Source: Flavobacteriaceae bacterium (GTDB taxonomy: Bacteria; Bacteroidota; Bacteroidia; Flavobacteriales; Flavobacteriaceae). Taken from it: 31,520 bases of DNA. Below the pieces are notes generated by a model. That model did no database searches. It saw only the letters and a list, made by a program, of their open reading frames with translations, and was not told where the DNA came from. Position numbers and translations under genes: made by a program. Position 1 is the first letter of the stretch; every line of letters begins with the position of its first letter. This document shows, in pieces, positions 14,974 to 23,692 of this stretch. The DNA is taken from assembly GCA_018662905.1 (NCBI GenBank), contig JABJFE010000034.1, forward strand, positions 1 to 31,520, given 5' to 3'.

Positions 14974-16545
14974 TTATCTCTTTCTAGATTTTTTACTATT
15001 TCTTGATTCCCCTAAATAGGACATTGCGCATCTGAAACCAATAAAATTTGAAGTCATAGACTCAGGATAATATCTTCTTTGTGCAGGATCAAGATAATAA
15101 GCCCTATCTAGCCATGAGCCTCCTTTGTATACTCTGGCTTCGTTGTTTATAAGAGTTGTGGATTCCTCAAATTGATTATTTTGATCGGGAGAATTATACA
15201 TTTTTGAATATTCTCCGTCTAGTTTGAAATCTCTTACTGAATTTCTGTCACCGTCGTTAAAGTCTCTATTGTCTCCTTTGCTATAATTTGTTCTATCTAT
15301 AGAGTCTTCATCTTCAATTTCATTTTTTAATGACCCTGGTAAATTATCATAATTTGCATTTTCTGAACTTACTGTAAGTACTTTTCCATTTTCGTCTATA
15401 GAAGGTTTGAAATATAAATTTCCTCTATAATAATTAAAGTCATTCAATTCCTCATCAATTATAGGTCTATAAACATCTGCTACCCATTCTGCTACATTAC
15501 CAGCCATCCCGTATAATCCAAAATCGTTTGGAGGGTATGATCTAACTGCTGAAGTAATTCCTGATCCAGTTTCGGACCATCCAGCAATTCCACCGTAATC
15601 ACCTTTTCCAAGTTTGAAATTCGCTAACTGATCACCTTGATTTTTTCTTTTTCCAGATCTAGTGTATTCTCCGTCCCATGGAAATTTCTTTTTTCCTCTG
15701 TATAAATTTTCTTCTGAAATTTCACTTAAGGCCAATGCAGCATATTCCCATTCTGTCTCAGTTGGAAGTCTATATTCTGGCAAAAGAATTCCACTTTCTC
15801 TTGACGCATAATTTATTGTAGTTTCTCCGCTTTCGTCAGTATTTATTTGTTTACCATCAGCCATTTCGTTCATTTTACCATTATATGCATTTGAAGGATC
15901 TAAAAAATATGCTTTTGTATTAAATGAATAACCGTTTGAAAGGCTATCAGGGCTAATTGCTCCTGGTCTTATATAGCCATTTGACACTAAAATTTGTTCA
16001 TTTACTCTGTCTGTTCTCCATTTAGCATAGTTTACAGCTTGTTTCCAGTTAACCCCAACAACTGGATGATTTTCAAATGCAGGATGTCTTAAGTAATTAT
16101 TAACCATATCCTCGTTAAAACCTAATGGATTTCTCCATACAAGCGTATCTGGAAGTGATGCTTTATATATATCAGGAAATTCTTTAGCAAAAACTTTATT
16201 CATCCAATGTAAATATTCGACATACATTAGATTAGTCACTTCAGTTTCGTCTATAAAAAAAGATCTGACGTATTGCTGAGTAGGAGTGTTGTTCCAGTCA
16301 TGCATAATATTGTCTTGAACGTTTCCTTTTGTATAGGTTCCTCCTTCAACAAAAACAAGTCCAGGACCAGTGTTTTGTCCTTTATATGATTTTTTATTTT
16401 TAAATCCGCCATCTTTTGTACTAATTTTCCATCCGGTGGCTTGTGATATATTTTTATTACTTTTAAAAGGATTATTACTATTGCAACCTGTAATTAGAAT
16501 TGATAATAATAAAACTAATAGTGTGTGTGTGTATTTGACTTTCAT
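14974..16545 (-). CDS. gldJ: Gliding motility/type IX secretion lipoprotein GldJ
   Basis: 523 residues, a lipoprotein (LLSILITGC, cysteine 21) with a sulfatase-modifying-factor (FGE-like) fold: FVEGGTYTKGN, ETEVTNLMYVEYLHW, HPVVGVNWKQAVNYAKWRTD, YRLPTETEWEYAA, FGLYGMAGNVAEWVADVY and YKGGSWLDRAYYLDPAQRRY. This order is that of GldJ and GldK. The length, the murF neighbour and porV on the other side point to GldJ. In Flavobacterium johnsoniae GldJ is needed for gliding and stabilises other Gld proteins of the type IX secretion motor. It shares a 100-base divergent region with porV. Confidence 0.95.
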   Translation of the reverse strand: MKVKYTHTLLVLLLSILITGCNSNNPFKSNKNISQATGWKISTKDGGFKNKKSYKGQNTGPGLVFVEGGTYTKGNVQDNIMHDWNNTPTQQYVRSFFIDETEVTNLMYVEYLHWMNKVFAKEFPDIYKASLPDTLVWRNPLGFNEDMVNNYLRHPAFENHPVVGVNWKQAVNYAKWRTDRVNEQILVSNGYIRPGAISPDSLSNGYSFNTKAYFLDPSNAYNGKMNEMADGKQINTDESGETTINYASRESGILLPEYRLPTETEWEYAALALSEISEENLYRGKKKFPWDGEYTRSGKRKNQGDQLANFKLGKGDYGGIAGWSETGSGITSAVRSYPPNDFGLYGMAGNVAEWVADVYRPIIDEELNDFNYYRGNLYFKPSIDENGKVLTVSSENANYDNLPGSLKNEIEDEDSIDRTNYSKGDNRDFNDGDRNSVRDFKLDGEYSKMYNSPDQNNQFEESTTLINNEARVYKGGSWLDRAYYLDPAQRRYYPESMTSNFIGFRCAMSYLGESRNSKKSRKR

Positions 16546-16604
16546 TAATTATATTTCATTTCTTAAATGTGCAAGATAGTAAATTGTTTAAAAAAAAATT
16601 ATTT

Positions 16605-16612
16605 TACTTTTG
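16605..16612 (+). promoter_or_regulatory. Candidate Bacteroidota promoter for porV
   Basis: TACTTTTG matches the -7 consensus TAnnTTTG. A TTG at 16584-16586 lies 18 bases upstream, close to the usual -33 spacing. The porV ATG follows 33 bases after the -7 element. On the opposite strand a weaker TATCTTG near 16572-16578 could serve gldJ. Confidence 0.55.
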
Positions 16613-16645
16613 ATGTAAGTATTTAAAGCCTAAAATTTAGATTAC

Positions 16646-17770
16646 ATGAAAAAAATTACTTTAAGTTTAATTCTAATATTAAATGTTATATATCTTTTCT
16701 CTCAGGAGAGAAGGGTGATTACAACTGCTGTTCCTTTTTTAATGATTTCAGCAGATGCAAGAGCTTCAGGTCTTGGTGAGCAAGGAGTAGCTACTTCACC
16801 TGATGCTTTTTCTCAGCATTGGAATCCTGCAAAATATGTTTTTTTAGATAATGCTTCTGGCGTAGGAGTTAGTTATACCCCTTATTTAAGTAAACTAGTT
16901 AGTGATGTTTTTCTTGCAAATATTAACTACTATAATATTATTAATGAAAGAAGTTCATGGTCAACTAGCTTTAAATATTTTAGTCTGGGAGATATTGATA
17001 TTCTTCAAAATCCGCAGGATATTCCATATCTAGAAAACCCAAATGAATTTACTTTGGACGGCTCATATATATTAAAATTAAATGATTATTTTTCAATGGG
17101 TGTAACAGGAAGATTTTTAATGTCGGATGTAAAATTACAAAGTGTTGATTCAGATTCAAGTTCAGCAAATTCATTCGCAGTTGATATTTCGGGGTTTTAT
17201 CAATCAGACGTAAAAGCTTATCAAAATTTCAACGGATTATGGAGATTTGGATTTAATATTTCAAATTTGGGCCCTAGAATGAAATATGAAGAGCTTGGTA
17301 AGAAAAATTTTATTCCAACTAACTTAAAACTAGGATCTGCATTTGATTTTATTTTTGACTCATCTAATAAATTATCCATTAATTTAGAGTTAAATAAGCT
17401 TTTAGTTCCTTCTCCAAGTATTCCAATATTAAATTCTAATGATCAAATTATTGGTTATAATCAGGCTGATGTAACTTTTTTATCTGGACTATTTAAGTCT
17501 TTTGGAGATGCACCAGATGGATTCAGTGAAGAGTTAAAAGAAATCACTCTTGCTCTGGGCTTAGAATATACGTATGATGATTCTTTTGCACTTAGGTTAG
17601 GATATTTTGGTGAAAATGAAAATAAAGGGGCAAGAAAATACATAACATTTGGAACAGGATTTAAATTAGAAGACATCAACTTAGACTTATCATATCTATT
17701 ATCAACCTCGAGTGTTATAAGTCCATTAGAAAATACTTTAAGATTTTCTTTTACTTATAATTTTAATTAA
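16646..17770 (+). CDS. porV: Type IX secretion outer-membrane protein PorV (LptO)
   Basis: 374 residues with signal peptide MKKITLSLILILNVIYLFSQ. The mature N-terminus RRVITTAVPFLMISADARA followed by SGLGEQGVATSPDAFSQHWNPAKY is the FadL-like PorV signature. The rest is alternating beta strands of an outer-membrane barrel ending in an aromatic strand (LRFSFTYNFN). PorV shuttles secreted cargo from the type IX translocon to the PorU sortase. It is divergent from gldJ. The sortase gene porU, which lies between gldJ and porV in relatives such as F. johnsoniae, is not here. Confidence 0.96.
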   Translation: MKKITLSLILILNVIYLFSQERRVITTAVPFLMISADARASGLGEQGVATSPDAFSQHWNPAKYVFLDNASGVGVSYTPYLSKLVSDVFLANINYYNIINERSSWSTSFKYFSLGDIDILQNPQDIPYLENPNEFTLDGSYILKLNDYFSMGVTGRFLMSDVKLQSVDSDSSSANSFAVDISGFYQSDVKAYQNFNGLWRFGFNISNLGPRMKYEELGKKNFIPTNLKLGSAFDFIFDSSNKLSINLELNKLLVPSPSIPILNSNDQIIGYNQADVTFLSGLFKSFGDAPDGFSEELKEITLALGLEYTYDDSFALRLGYFGENENKGARKYITFGTGFKLEDINLDLSYLLSTSSVISPLENTLRFSFTYNFN

Positions 17771-17815
17771 GTTAATATTTTTTATTTTTACTTTTAATGT
17801 ATTAATTAGATACAT

Positions 17816-17823
17816 TAACTTTG
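17816..17823 (+). promoter_or_regulatory. Candidate -7 element for the pdhA operon
   Basis: TAACTTTG is an exact TAnnTTTG match in the 107-base gap between porV and pdhA, 54 bases before the ATG. The -33 region holds only a T-rich stretch. It would let the pdh operon be transcribed independently of porV. Confidence 0.5.
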
Positions 17824-17877
17824 CAAAAAATTAAATAATTCTTGATAATTAAAGAATTATAAATTACAATTCATTAA

Positions 17878-18879
17878 ATGAAAGAAATTACAAAAGAAAC
17901 TTATTTAAAATGGTATGAAGACATGCTGTTTTGGAGAAAGTTTGAAGATAAATTAGCAGCAGTATATATTCAACAAAAAGTAAGAGGGTTTTTACACTTA
18001 TATAACGGTCAAGAAGCGGTACTAGCTGGAGCTTTACATGTTATTGACTCTGAAAAGGATAGAATGATTACTGCCTACAGAAATCATGTAATGCCAATTG
18101 GTATGGGTGTTGATCCAAGAAGAGTTATGGCAGAGCTATATGGAAAATCAACTGGAACTTCTATGGGTTTAGGCGGATCTATGCATATATTTTCCAAAGA
18201 ACATAGATTCCATGGTGGTCATGGAATTGTAGGTGGTCAAATTCCTCTTGGAGCTGGTATGGCTTTTGGAGATAAATATTTCAACAGAGGAGCTGTAACC
18301 TTGTGTTATATGGGTGATGGTGCGGTTAGACAAGGATCTTTACATGAAACATTAAATTTAGCCATGCTATGGAAACTTCCAGTAGTTTTTATTGTAGAAA
18401 ACAATGGCTATGCAATGGGAACATCTGTTGAAAGAACAGCAAATCATTCTGATATTTGGAAATTAGGTTTAGGTTATGAAATGCCTTGCGGGCCAGTTGA
18501 CGGAATGAATCCAGTGAAAGTAGCTGAAGCACTTCATGAAGCAATTTCAAGAGCTAGAAATGGAGATGGCCCTAGTTTTTTAGAAATGAAAACATACAGA
18601 TATAGAGGGCATTCTATGTCAGATGCCCAAAAATACAGAACAAAAGAAGAAGTTAACGAGTATAGAAAAATTGATCCAATTACTCAGGTTAAAAAAGTGA
18701 TTTTAGAAAATGATTTTGCATCAGAAGAAGAAATTTTATCAATTGATGCTAGTATAAAAAGTAGAGTTCTTGATTGTCAAAAATTTGCAGAAGAATCTCC
18801 GTATCCTGAAAAATCAGTTATGTATGATGCAGTTTACGAACAAGATGATTATAATTTTATCTCTCATAAATTAAAATAA
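17878..18879 (+). CDS. pdhA: Pyruvate dehydrogenase E1 component, alpha subunit
   Basis: 333 residues. E1-alpha decarboxylates pyruvate with thiamine diphosphate and starts acetyl-CoA formation. The thiamine-binding motif is complete: G146-D147-G148-A through to VENNGYAM, with the characteristic GDGAVRQGSLHETLNLA. Other signatures are RGFLHLYNGQEA, ITAYRNH, GGSMHIFSKE, HGIVGGQIPLGAGMAF and YRYRGHSMSD (phosphorylation-loop region). It is the first gene of a plus-strand operon and abuts the E2 gene with no gap. An E1-beta gene is not in this window, so as in many flavobacteria it is probably elsewhere. Confidence 0.97.
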   Translation: MKEITKETYLKWYEDMLFWRKFEDKLAAVYIQQKVRGFLHLYNGQEAVLAGALHVIDSEKDRMITAYRNHVMPIGMGVDPRRVMAELYGKSTGTSMGLGGSMHIFSKEHRFHGGHGIVGGQIPLGAGMAFGDKYFNRGAVTLCYMGDGAVRQGSLHETLNLAMLWKLPVVFIVENNGYAMGTSVERTANHSDIWKLGLGYEMPCGPVDGMNPVKVAEALHEAISRARNGDGPSFLEMKTYRYRGHSMSDAQKYRTKEEVNEYRKIDPITQVKKVILENDFASEEEILSIDASIKSRVLDCQKFAEESPYPEKSVMYDAVYEQDDYNFISHKLK

Positions 18880-20514
18880 ATGGCTGAAATAATAAACATG
18901 CCGCGTTTAAGCGATACAATGGAGGAAGGAGTTGTAGCTAAGTGGTTAGTAAATGTAGGAGATACAATTAAAGAAGGAGATATTCTAGCTGAAATTGAAA
19001 CTGATAAGGCTACTATGGAATTTGAATCTTTTCATGATGGTGTTTTACTTCATGTTGGAATTAAAGAAGGTGAAACTGCAGCTGTTGATACTCTTTTAGC
19101 AATTGTTGGGGAAAAGGATGAAGATATTTCAGGATTGTTAAGCCCATCTTCAAGCTCAGGACAATTAGATTTAGTTGATCAAATAAATGAATCAGAAAAT
19201 TTAATTCAAAATACTGATGATCAGCCAACCCTAAAAGCTACTGCTCCTGTTTTAAATGATTCATTTCAGATAGTTACAATGCCTAGGCTTAGTGATACTA
19301 TGGAAGAAGGTACTGTATCTTCATGGCTTGTGAATGTAGGTGATATTGTTAAAGAAGGTGATATTCTTGCTGAAATTGAAACTGATAAAGCAACTATGGA
19401 ATTTGAATCATTTCACGAAGGAACTTTATTGTTTATTGGAATTAATGTTGGTGAGACTGCAAAAGTAGATAGTTTATTAGCTGTAATCGGTGATCCAAAT
19501 TCTGATTATAAAACTGCAATAGATAATTTTGGAATTAATCCAATTGCAAATGACAAAGTTGAAATAGAAGATAATCCAACAGAAATAATTACTGAAACCT
19601 CAGAAACAATCACTGAATCAGTTAAAGAGCCTATATCAAATAATGAAAATTTAAGAGTTTTGGCTTCGCCATTAGCTAAAAAGATTGCAAAAGAAAAGAG
19701 TATAGATTTGAATTTGATTAGTGGATCTGGAGATAATGGTAGAATTATAAAAGATGATGTTGAAAACTTTACACCAACTGTTGTTAGTGATTTTACAGAC
19801 AATTCACCTCCGACAATTGTAGAGTCAGGAACTGAAAGTTTTGAAGACATAGAAAATTCTCAAATGAGAAAAACTATCGCAAGAAGACTTAAAGAATCTA
19901 AGTTCTCTGCTCCTCATTACTATTTGAGTGTAGAATTTGAAATGGATAATGCGATTGCTTTTAGAAATCAATATAATTCGCTTCCAGAAACTAAAATATC
20001 ATTTAATGATATAGTTGTAAAAGCCTGTGCAATTGCTTTAAAACATCATCCAAGAGTGAACTCTCAATGGTTTGATGATAAAATGAGACTAAATCATCAT
20101 GTTCATGTTGGCGTAGCTGTTGGTGTTCCAGACGGACTTGTTGTTCCAGTTATACGTTTTGCAAATGAAAAATCAATCCCAGAAATTGGAAGCTTAGTTA
20201 AAAGTTATGCTTCAAAAGCCAGAGACAAAAAACTTTCTCCTGACGAAATGCAGGGAAGTACATTTACTGTTTCAAATTTAGGTATGTTTGGAATTGAAGA
20301 ATTCACATCAATTATTAATCAACCGAATTCTGCCATTTTATCCGTTGGAACTATTGTTAAAAAACCTGTAGTTAGAGACGATAAGATCACAATTGGACAT
20401 ACTATGAAAATTACTTTAGCATGTGATCATAGAACTGTTGATGGTGTAACAGGTTCTTTGTTTTTACAAACTTTAAAAGGGTTTGTAGAAAATCCAGTTA
20501 CCATGTTAGTATAG
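18880..20514 (+). CDS. pdhC: Pyruvate dehydrogenase E2, dihydrolipoamide acetyltransferase with two lipoyl domains
   Basis: 544 residues in the order lipoyl domain 1 (lysine 43 in ETDKATMEF), lipoyl domain 2 (lysine 170, same motif), an acidic Thr/Glu-rich linker (about 225-257), the E1/E3-binding domain (VLASPLAKKIAKEKSIDL to GRIIKDDV, about 260-297), and the acyltransferase core with catalytic H517-R-T-V-D521-G near the C-terminus. It moves the acetyl group from lipoyl-lysine to CoA. The ATG starts directly after the pdhA stop. The gene name follows flavobacterial usage; aceF or pdhB-type names are used elsewhere. Confidence 0.96.
   Translation: MAEIINMPRLSDTMEEGVVAKWLVNVGDTIKEGDILAEIETDKATMEFESFHDGVLLHVGIKEGETAAVDTLLAIVGEKDEDISGLLSPSSSSGQLDLVDQINESENLIQNTDDQPTLKATAPVLNDSFQIVTMPRLSDTMEEGTVSSWLVNVGDIVKEGDILAEIETDKATMEFESFHEGTLLFIGINVGETAKVDSLLAVIGDPNSDYKTAIDNFGINPIANDKVEIEDNPTEIITETSETITESVKEPISNNENLRVLASPLAKKIAKEKSIDLNLISGSGDNGRIIKDDVENFTPTVVSDFTDNSPPTIVESGTESFEDIENSQMRKTIARRLKESKFSAPHYYLSVEFEMDNAIAFRNQYNSLPETKISFNDIVVKACAIALKHHPRVNSQWFDDKMRLNHHVHVGVAVGVPDGLVVPVIRFANEKSIPEIGSLVKSYASKARDKKLSPDEMQGSTFTVSNLGMFGIEEFTSIINQPNSAILSVGTIVKKPVVRDDKITIGHTMKITLACDHRTVDGVTGSLFLQTLKGFVENPVTMLV
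18886..19470 (+). repeat. Tandem lipoyl-domain duplication inside the E2 gene
   Basis: Two copies of the lipoyl domain (about 18889-19110 and 19276-19494) begin with nearly the same protein sequence (MPRLSDTMEEG) and share KEGDILAEIETDKATMEFES with the same lysine environment. They are 127 codons apart. DNA is clearly similar but has diverged at many third positions, so this is an old duplication and not a recent one. Confidence 0.85.
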
Positions 20515-20524
20515 AAATTATTTT

Positions 20525-21205
20525 ATGAAAAATGTTGTTATCACAGGTTCAAGTAGAGGTATAGGATTTGAATTAGTTAATCTGTTTAGCCAAAATAATT
20601 ATAATGTTATCGCACTTTCCAGAAATGTTTCTTCAATCACAAAATTAAATTTGAAAAACGTTTCTGCATTTAGTACAGATCTTTCCGATGCTGACTCAAT
20701 TAATAATGCCGTAAAATTTATAAAAAAAAACTTTAGCTCTGTTGATGTTCTAATTAATAATGCAGGTAAATTAATTAACAAACCATTTGTCGAGACAACT
20801 ATACAAGATTTTAAATCAGTTTATAGTGTAAATGTTTTTGGACTTGCAGAGTTAATTAGATTATTAATACCTTCTTTTTGTAATACATCACATGTAATTA
20901 ATATTAGCAGTATTGGAGGAATAGGAGGTTCTAGTAAATTCCCTGGCTTATCTGCATACTCAAGTAGTAAAGCAGCTTTAAATGTCTTAACAGAAATGTT
21001 ATACGAAGAATTTAAATCATCTGGTCCTATTGTAAATACTCTTGCATTGGGCGCTGTTCAAACTGAAATGTTAGAGGAAGCTTTCCCCGGATATCAGGCT
21101 CCATTATCATCAACTGAAATGGCACATTATATTTATGATTTCTCAATTAATGGTCATAAGTATTTTAACGGTAAAATTTTACCTGTTTCAATTTCAAATC
21201 CATAA
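20525..21205 (+). CDS. Short-chain dehydrogenase/reductase (SDR) family oxidoreductase
   Basis: 226 residues, the usual length of a classical SDR. The NAD(P)-binding loop is VITGSSRGIGFEL, with NNAG in LINNAGKLINKPF, the catalytic serine in NISSIGGIGG, and the catalytic YxxxK in SAYSSSKAAL. Substrate unknown. It starts 10 bases after the E2 gene and a SprT-like gene follows after 1 base, so it is part of the pdh-led operon. I recall the SDR/SprT neighbourhood from other flavobacteria; the reason for it is not known to me. Confidence 0.92.
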   Translation: MKNVVITGSSRGIGFELVNLFSQNNYNVIALSRNVSSITKLNLKNVSAFSTDLSDADSINNAVKFIKKNFSSVDVLINNAGKLINKPFVETTIQDFKSVYSVNVFGLAELIRLLIPSFCNTSHVINISSIGGIGGSSKFPGLSAYSSSKAALNVLTEMLYEEFKSSGPIVNTLALGAVQTEMLEEAFPGYQAPLSSTEMAHYIYDFSINGHKYFNGKILPVSISNP

Positions 21206-21206
21206 G

Positions 21207-21806
21207 GTGCATAGCTTATTTGATTTAATTCCTGCTAATTCTATAGAGTTAATAACTGATTTAATCAAAAGTGAAAATTTATCAATTAAAATTGTTAAAA
21301 CTCGAAAAACTAAACACGGAGATTTTAGATATTTAAAAGATGGTAAATTTCAAATTACCTTAAATTATATTGACAATAAGTTCAGGTTTCTAATAACTCT
21401 TGTTCATGAACTAGCTCACTTTAAGGTTAGTCAATCTTTTAAATATCGAGTTAATCCTCATGGTTTTGAGTGGAAAAAAATCTATAAACATTTAATGTTG
21501 CCATTTTTAAATAATAAAATTTTTCCTGATGATGTTTTAAGACATTTAGCTTTTCATATGATTAATCCACCTGCAACTACCGACTCTGATATCAACCTTG
21601 TTGTTGCGTTACATAATTATGAGCTAAATAATGATAATAAATCTTTTCTTTTTGAAGTTGCATTGAATGATTCATTTATTTATCAGGAAAATAAAGTATT
21701 CATCAAATTACATAAAAGAAGAAAACGATATATTTGTAAAAATGTATCTAATGGTCGAAAGTTTTTGTTTTCGCCAGTAGCTAGAGTTAAAATAAAAATT
21801 AAATGA
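21207..21806 (+). CDS. SprT-like zinc metalloprotein
   Basis: 199 residues. The zinc-binding motif HELAH lies in ITLVHELAHFKVSQ, with a later histidine in NPHGFEWKKIYKHLM, as in the SprT-like domain. The N-terminal LIPANSIELITDLIKSENLSIKIV and KTRKTKHGDFRY, and the C-terminal YICKNVSNGRKFLFSPVARV, fit the Bacteroidota group of SprT-like proteins. Function in bacteria is unclear. I choose a GTG start at 21207, directly after the SDR stop, because it gives the family-typical N-terminus; an ATG at 21150 inside the SDR gene is less likely. It overlaps the next gene as ATGA. Confidence 0.85.
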   Translation: MHSLFDLIPANSIELITDLIKSENLSIKIVKTRKTKHGDFRYLKDGKFQITLNYIDNKFRFLITLVHELAHFKVSQSFKYRVNPHGFEWKKIYKHLMLPFLNNKIFPDDVLRHLAFHMINPPATTDSDINLVVALHNYELNNDNKSFLFEVALNDSFIYQENKVFIKLHKRRKRYICKNVSNGRKFLFSPVARVKIKIK

Positions 21807-22207
21807 AAATAGTAGCAGTTAGTGGATATTTTGACCCAATTCATGTGGGTCATTTAGAATATTTAAAAATGTCAAAAAAACTTGGTGATAAATTAGTTGT
21901 TATTGTTAATAATAATGATCAATGTGTTTTGAAAAAAGGCAAACCATTTATGGATGAAAATGATAGATTAGAGATTGTCAAATCTTTAAAAATGGTAGAT
22001 GAAGTATTTTTATCAATTGATAAAGATAAAACCGTATGCGCATCGCTAGAAGCCATTAAACCTCACGTATTTGCAAATGGAGGTGATAGATCAGTTGGTG
22101 AAGTGCCTGAATCCAAGATTTGCGAAAAATATAATATAGTTATGACTGATGGCCTTGGAGATAAAATTAGAAGTTCATCTGATTTGACTGGCTTGAAACA
22201 AATTTAA
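21803..22207 (+). CDS. Cytidylyltransferase/adenylyltransferase family protein
   Basis: 134 residues, a single nucleotidyltransferase domain of the RfaE C-terminal / TagD type. The nucleotide-binding motif is GYFDPIHVGHLEYL with HxGH, followed by LVVIVNNNDQCVLKKGKPFM and DRLEIVKSL. Near the end RSSSDLTG resembles the ISSTxI-type motif in degenerate form. It activates an alcohol- or sugar-phosphate with CTP or ATP; the acceptor cannot be told. ATGA overlap with the SprT-like gene implies coupled translation. Confidence 0.88.
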   Translation: MKIVAVSGYFDPIHVGHLEYLKMSKKLGDKLVVIVNNNDQCVLKKGKPFMDENDRLEIVKSLKMVDEVFLSIDKDKTVCASLEAIKPHVFANGGDRSVGEVPESKICEKYNIVMTDGLGDKIRSSSDLTGLKQI

Positions 22208-22210
22208 TAT

Positions 22211-23689
22211 ATGGAGAATAAATTTAATTTTTCTGATGAAAATTCATCAATAAAAAACTCTGATAACTCAATCTCTGGTAATGCAAAAGGATTACTATGG
22301 TCAACATTATCTTTTTTTAAAGAAATTTTAGATTTTAGAAAGGATACAGATAAAGCTGCTACTCTTCATTCTATTAAAAATGACATATCTATTAAAGGGC
22401 CAACAGCTTGGATTTTAATATGTTCAATTTTTGTTGCTTCGATTGGTTTAAATGCAAATTCTATTCCGGTTGTCATTGGAGCTATGCTCATATCTCCACT
22501 TATGGGACCTATTTTAGGATTCGGATTATCCATAGCCATAAATGATTTAGAAACTCTAAAGAAATCTGTTCTTAATTTTTCTGTTATGGTTATTTTAAGT
22601 GTTTTTACTGCTTATTTGTTTTTTTCATTTTTTCCACTTAGAGAGGAGTCATCTGAACTATTATCTAGAACTAAGCCTGATATTCGAGATGTATTAATTG
22701 CTTTTTTTGGAGGCTTAGCTCTTATAATTGCTAAAACTAAAAAAGGAACTATATCAACTGTTATTTACGGAGTTGCAATAGCTACTGCATTAATGCCTCC
22801 ATTATGTACTGTTGGTTACGGATTAGCAACTGGAAAACTTTCATTTGCGGTTGGAGCAATGTATTTGTTTATGATCAATACATTATACATAGTTTTAGCA
22901 ACTTATTTAATAATAAAATTACTTCGTTTTCCATTAATAGATTATGTCAACTCCAAAAGAAGAAAACTTGTTTCTAAATTAGTTACTTTGTTTTCTGTTT
23001 TAATGTTAATCCCTGCATTTTACACTTTTGTAGGAGTATTGTATGAAAATAAGTTTAATAATTCTGTGTCTGAATTTTTAGATTTCGAATTAGAAGGAAT
23101 AGCTAACAAAGATTATTTAATTATAAATTCTAAAATTGAATATAAAATTGACAATTCTAATTATGTTTTTCCTTGGGAAGACAAAATTTCTAAAATAACA
23201 TTTAACAGTTTTGGATTAGACCCAATTTCTGATGATATAATAAGTTTATTAAAAGCTAAGATTAAAAAATATCCACATCTTTCAATGACCTCAATTAGTT
23301 TTAATCAGCAAAAAGTAGAAAATGATTTTAAAGAACAAAAACGTTTTTTAGCTGAACTTAGAAGAAGAGATTCTTTAGAGCTTTACAATAAAACTAAAGA
23401 AATACAACTATTAACTGATAGGTTAAATAGTTTAGAAAGAATCGAATCTAAAAATAATTTATACAAAACACTTATTAAGGATGTTAAATTAAATTACGAT
23501 CAAGTTATTGATTTTTATCTACAGAATCTTTTGGACAATAATAATAAAGATGAAAATTCAATATTAGTTTTTTATGTTAAATGGAATGAAACGATTTCTC
23601 AGGACGATATTAACAAGCAAGAACAAAAAATAAAAACATGGTTATCATCAAAACTTATAGATGAACCTTTCGAACTAATTAGGTTTTGA
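22211..23689 (+). CDS. DUF389 family membrane protein with a long C-terminal extension
   Basis: 492 residues. After a polar N-terminus, about six membrane helices span residues 60-290. The second and third repeat the DUF389 signature: SIPVVIGAMLISPLMGPILGFGLSIA, and a later block with GVAIATALMPPLCTVGYGLA. A charged C-terminal region of about 190 residues follows, with a probable coiled coil (FLAELRRRDSLELYNKTKEI). DUF389 proteins are conserved in Bacteroidota and their function is unknown. It is the last gene of the pdh-led operon; 3 bases separate it from the convergent ABC gene. Confidence 0.9.
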   Translation: MENKFNFSDENSSIKNSDNSISGNAKGLLWSTLSFFKEILDFRKDTDKAATLHSIKNDISIKGPTAWILICSIFVASIGLNANSIPVVIGAMLISPLMGPILGFGLSIAINDLETLKKSVLNFSVMVILSVFTAYLFFSFFPLREESSELLSRTKPDIRDVLIAFFGGLALIIAKTKKGTISTVIYGVAIATALMPPLCTVGYGLATGKLSFAVGAMYLFMINTLYIVLATYLIIKLLRFPLIDYVNSKRRKLVSKLVTLFSVLMLIPAFYTFVGVLYENKFNNSVSEFLDFELEGIANKDYLIINSKIEYKIDNSNYVFPWEDKISKITFNSFGLDPISDDIISLLKAKIKKYPHLSMTSISFNQQKVENDFKEQKRFLAELRRRDSLELYNKTKEIQLLTDRLNSLERIESKNNLYKTLIKDVKLNYDQVIDFYLQNLLDNNNKDENSILVFYVKWNETISQDDINKQEQKIKTWLSSKLIDEPFELIRF

Positions 23690-23692
23690 TAG

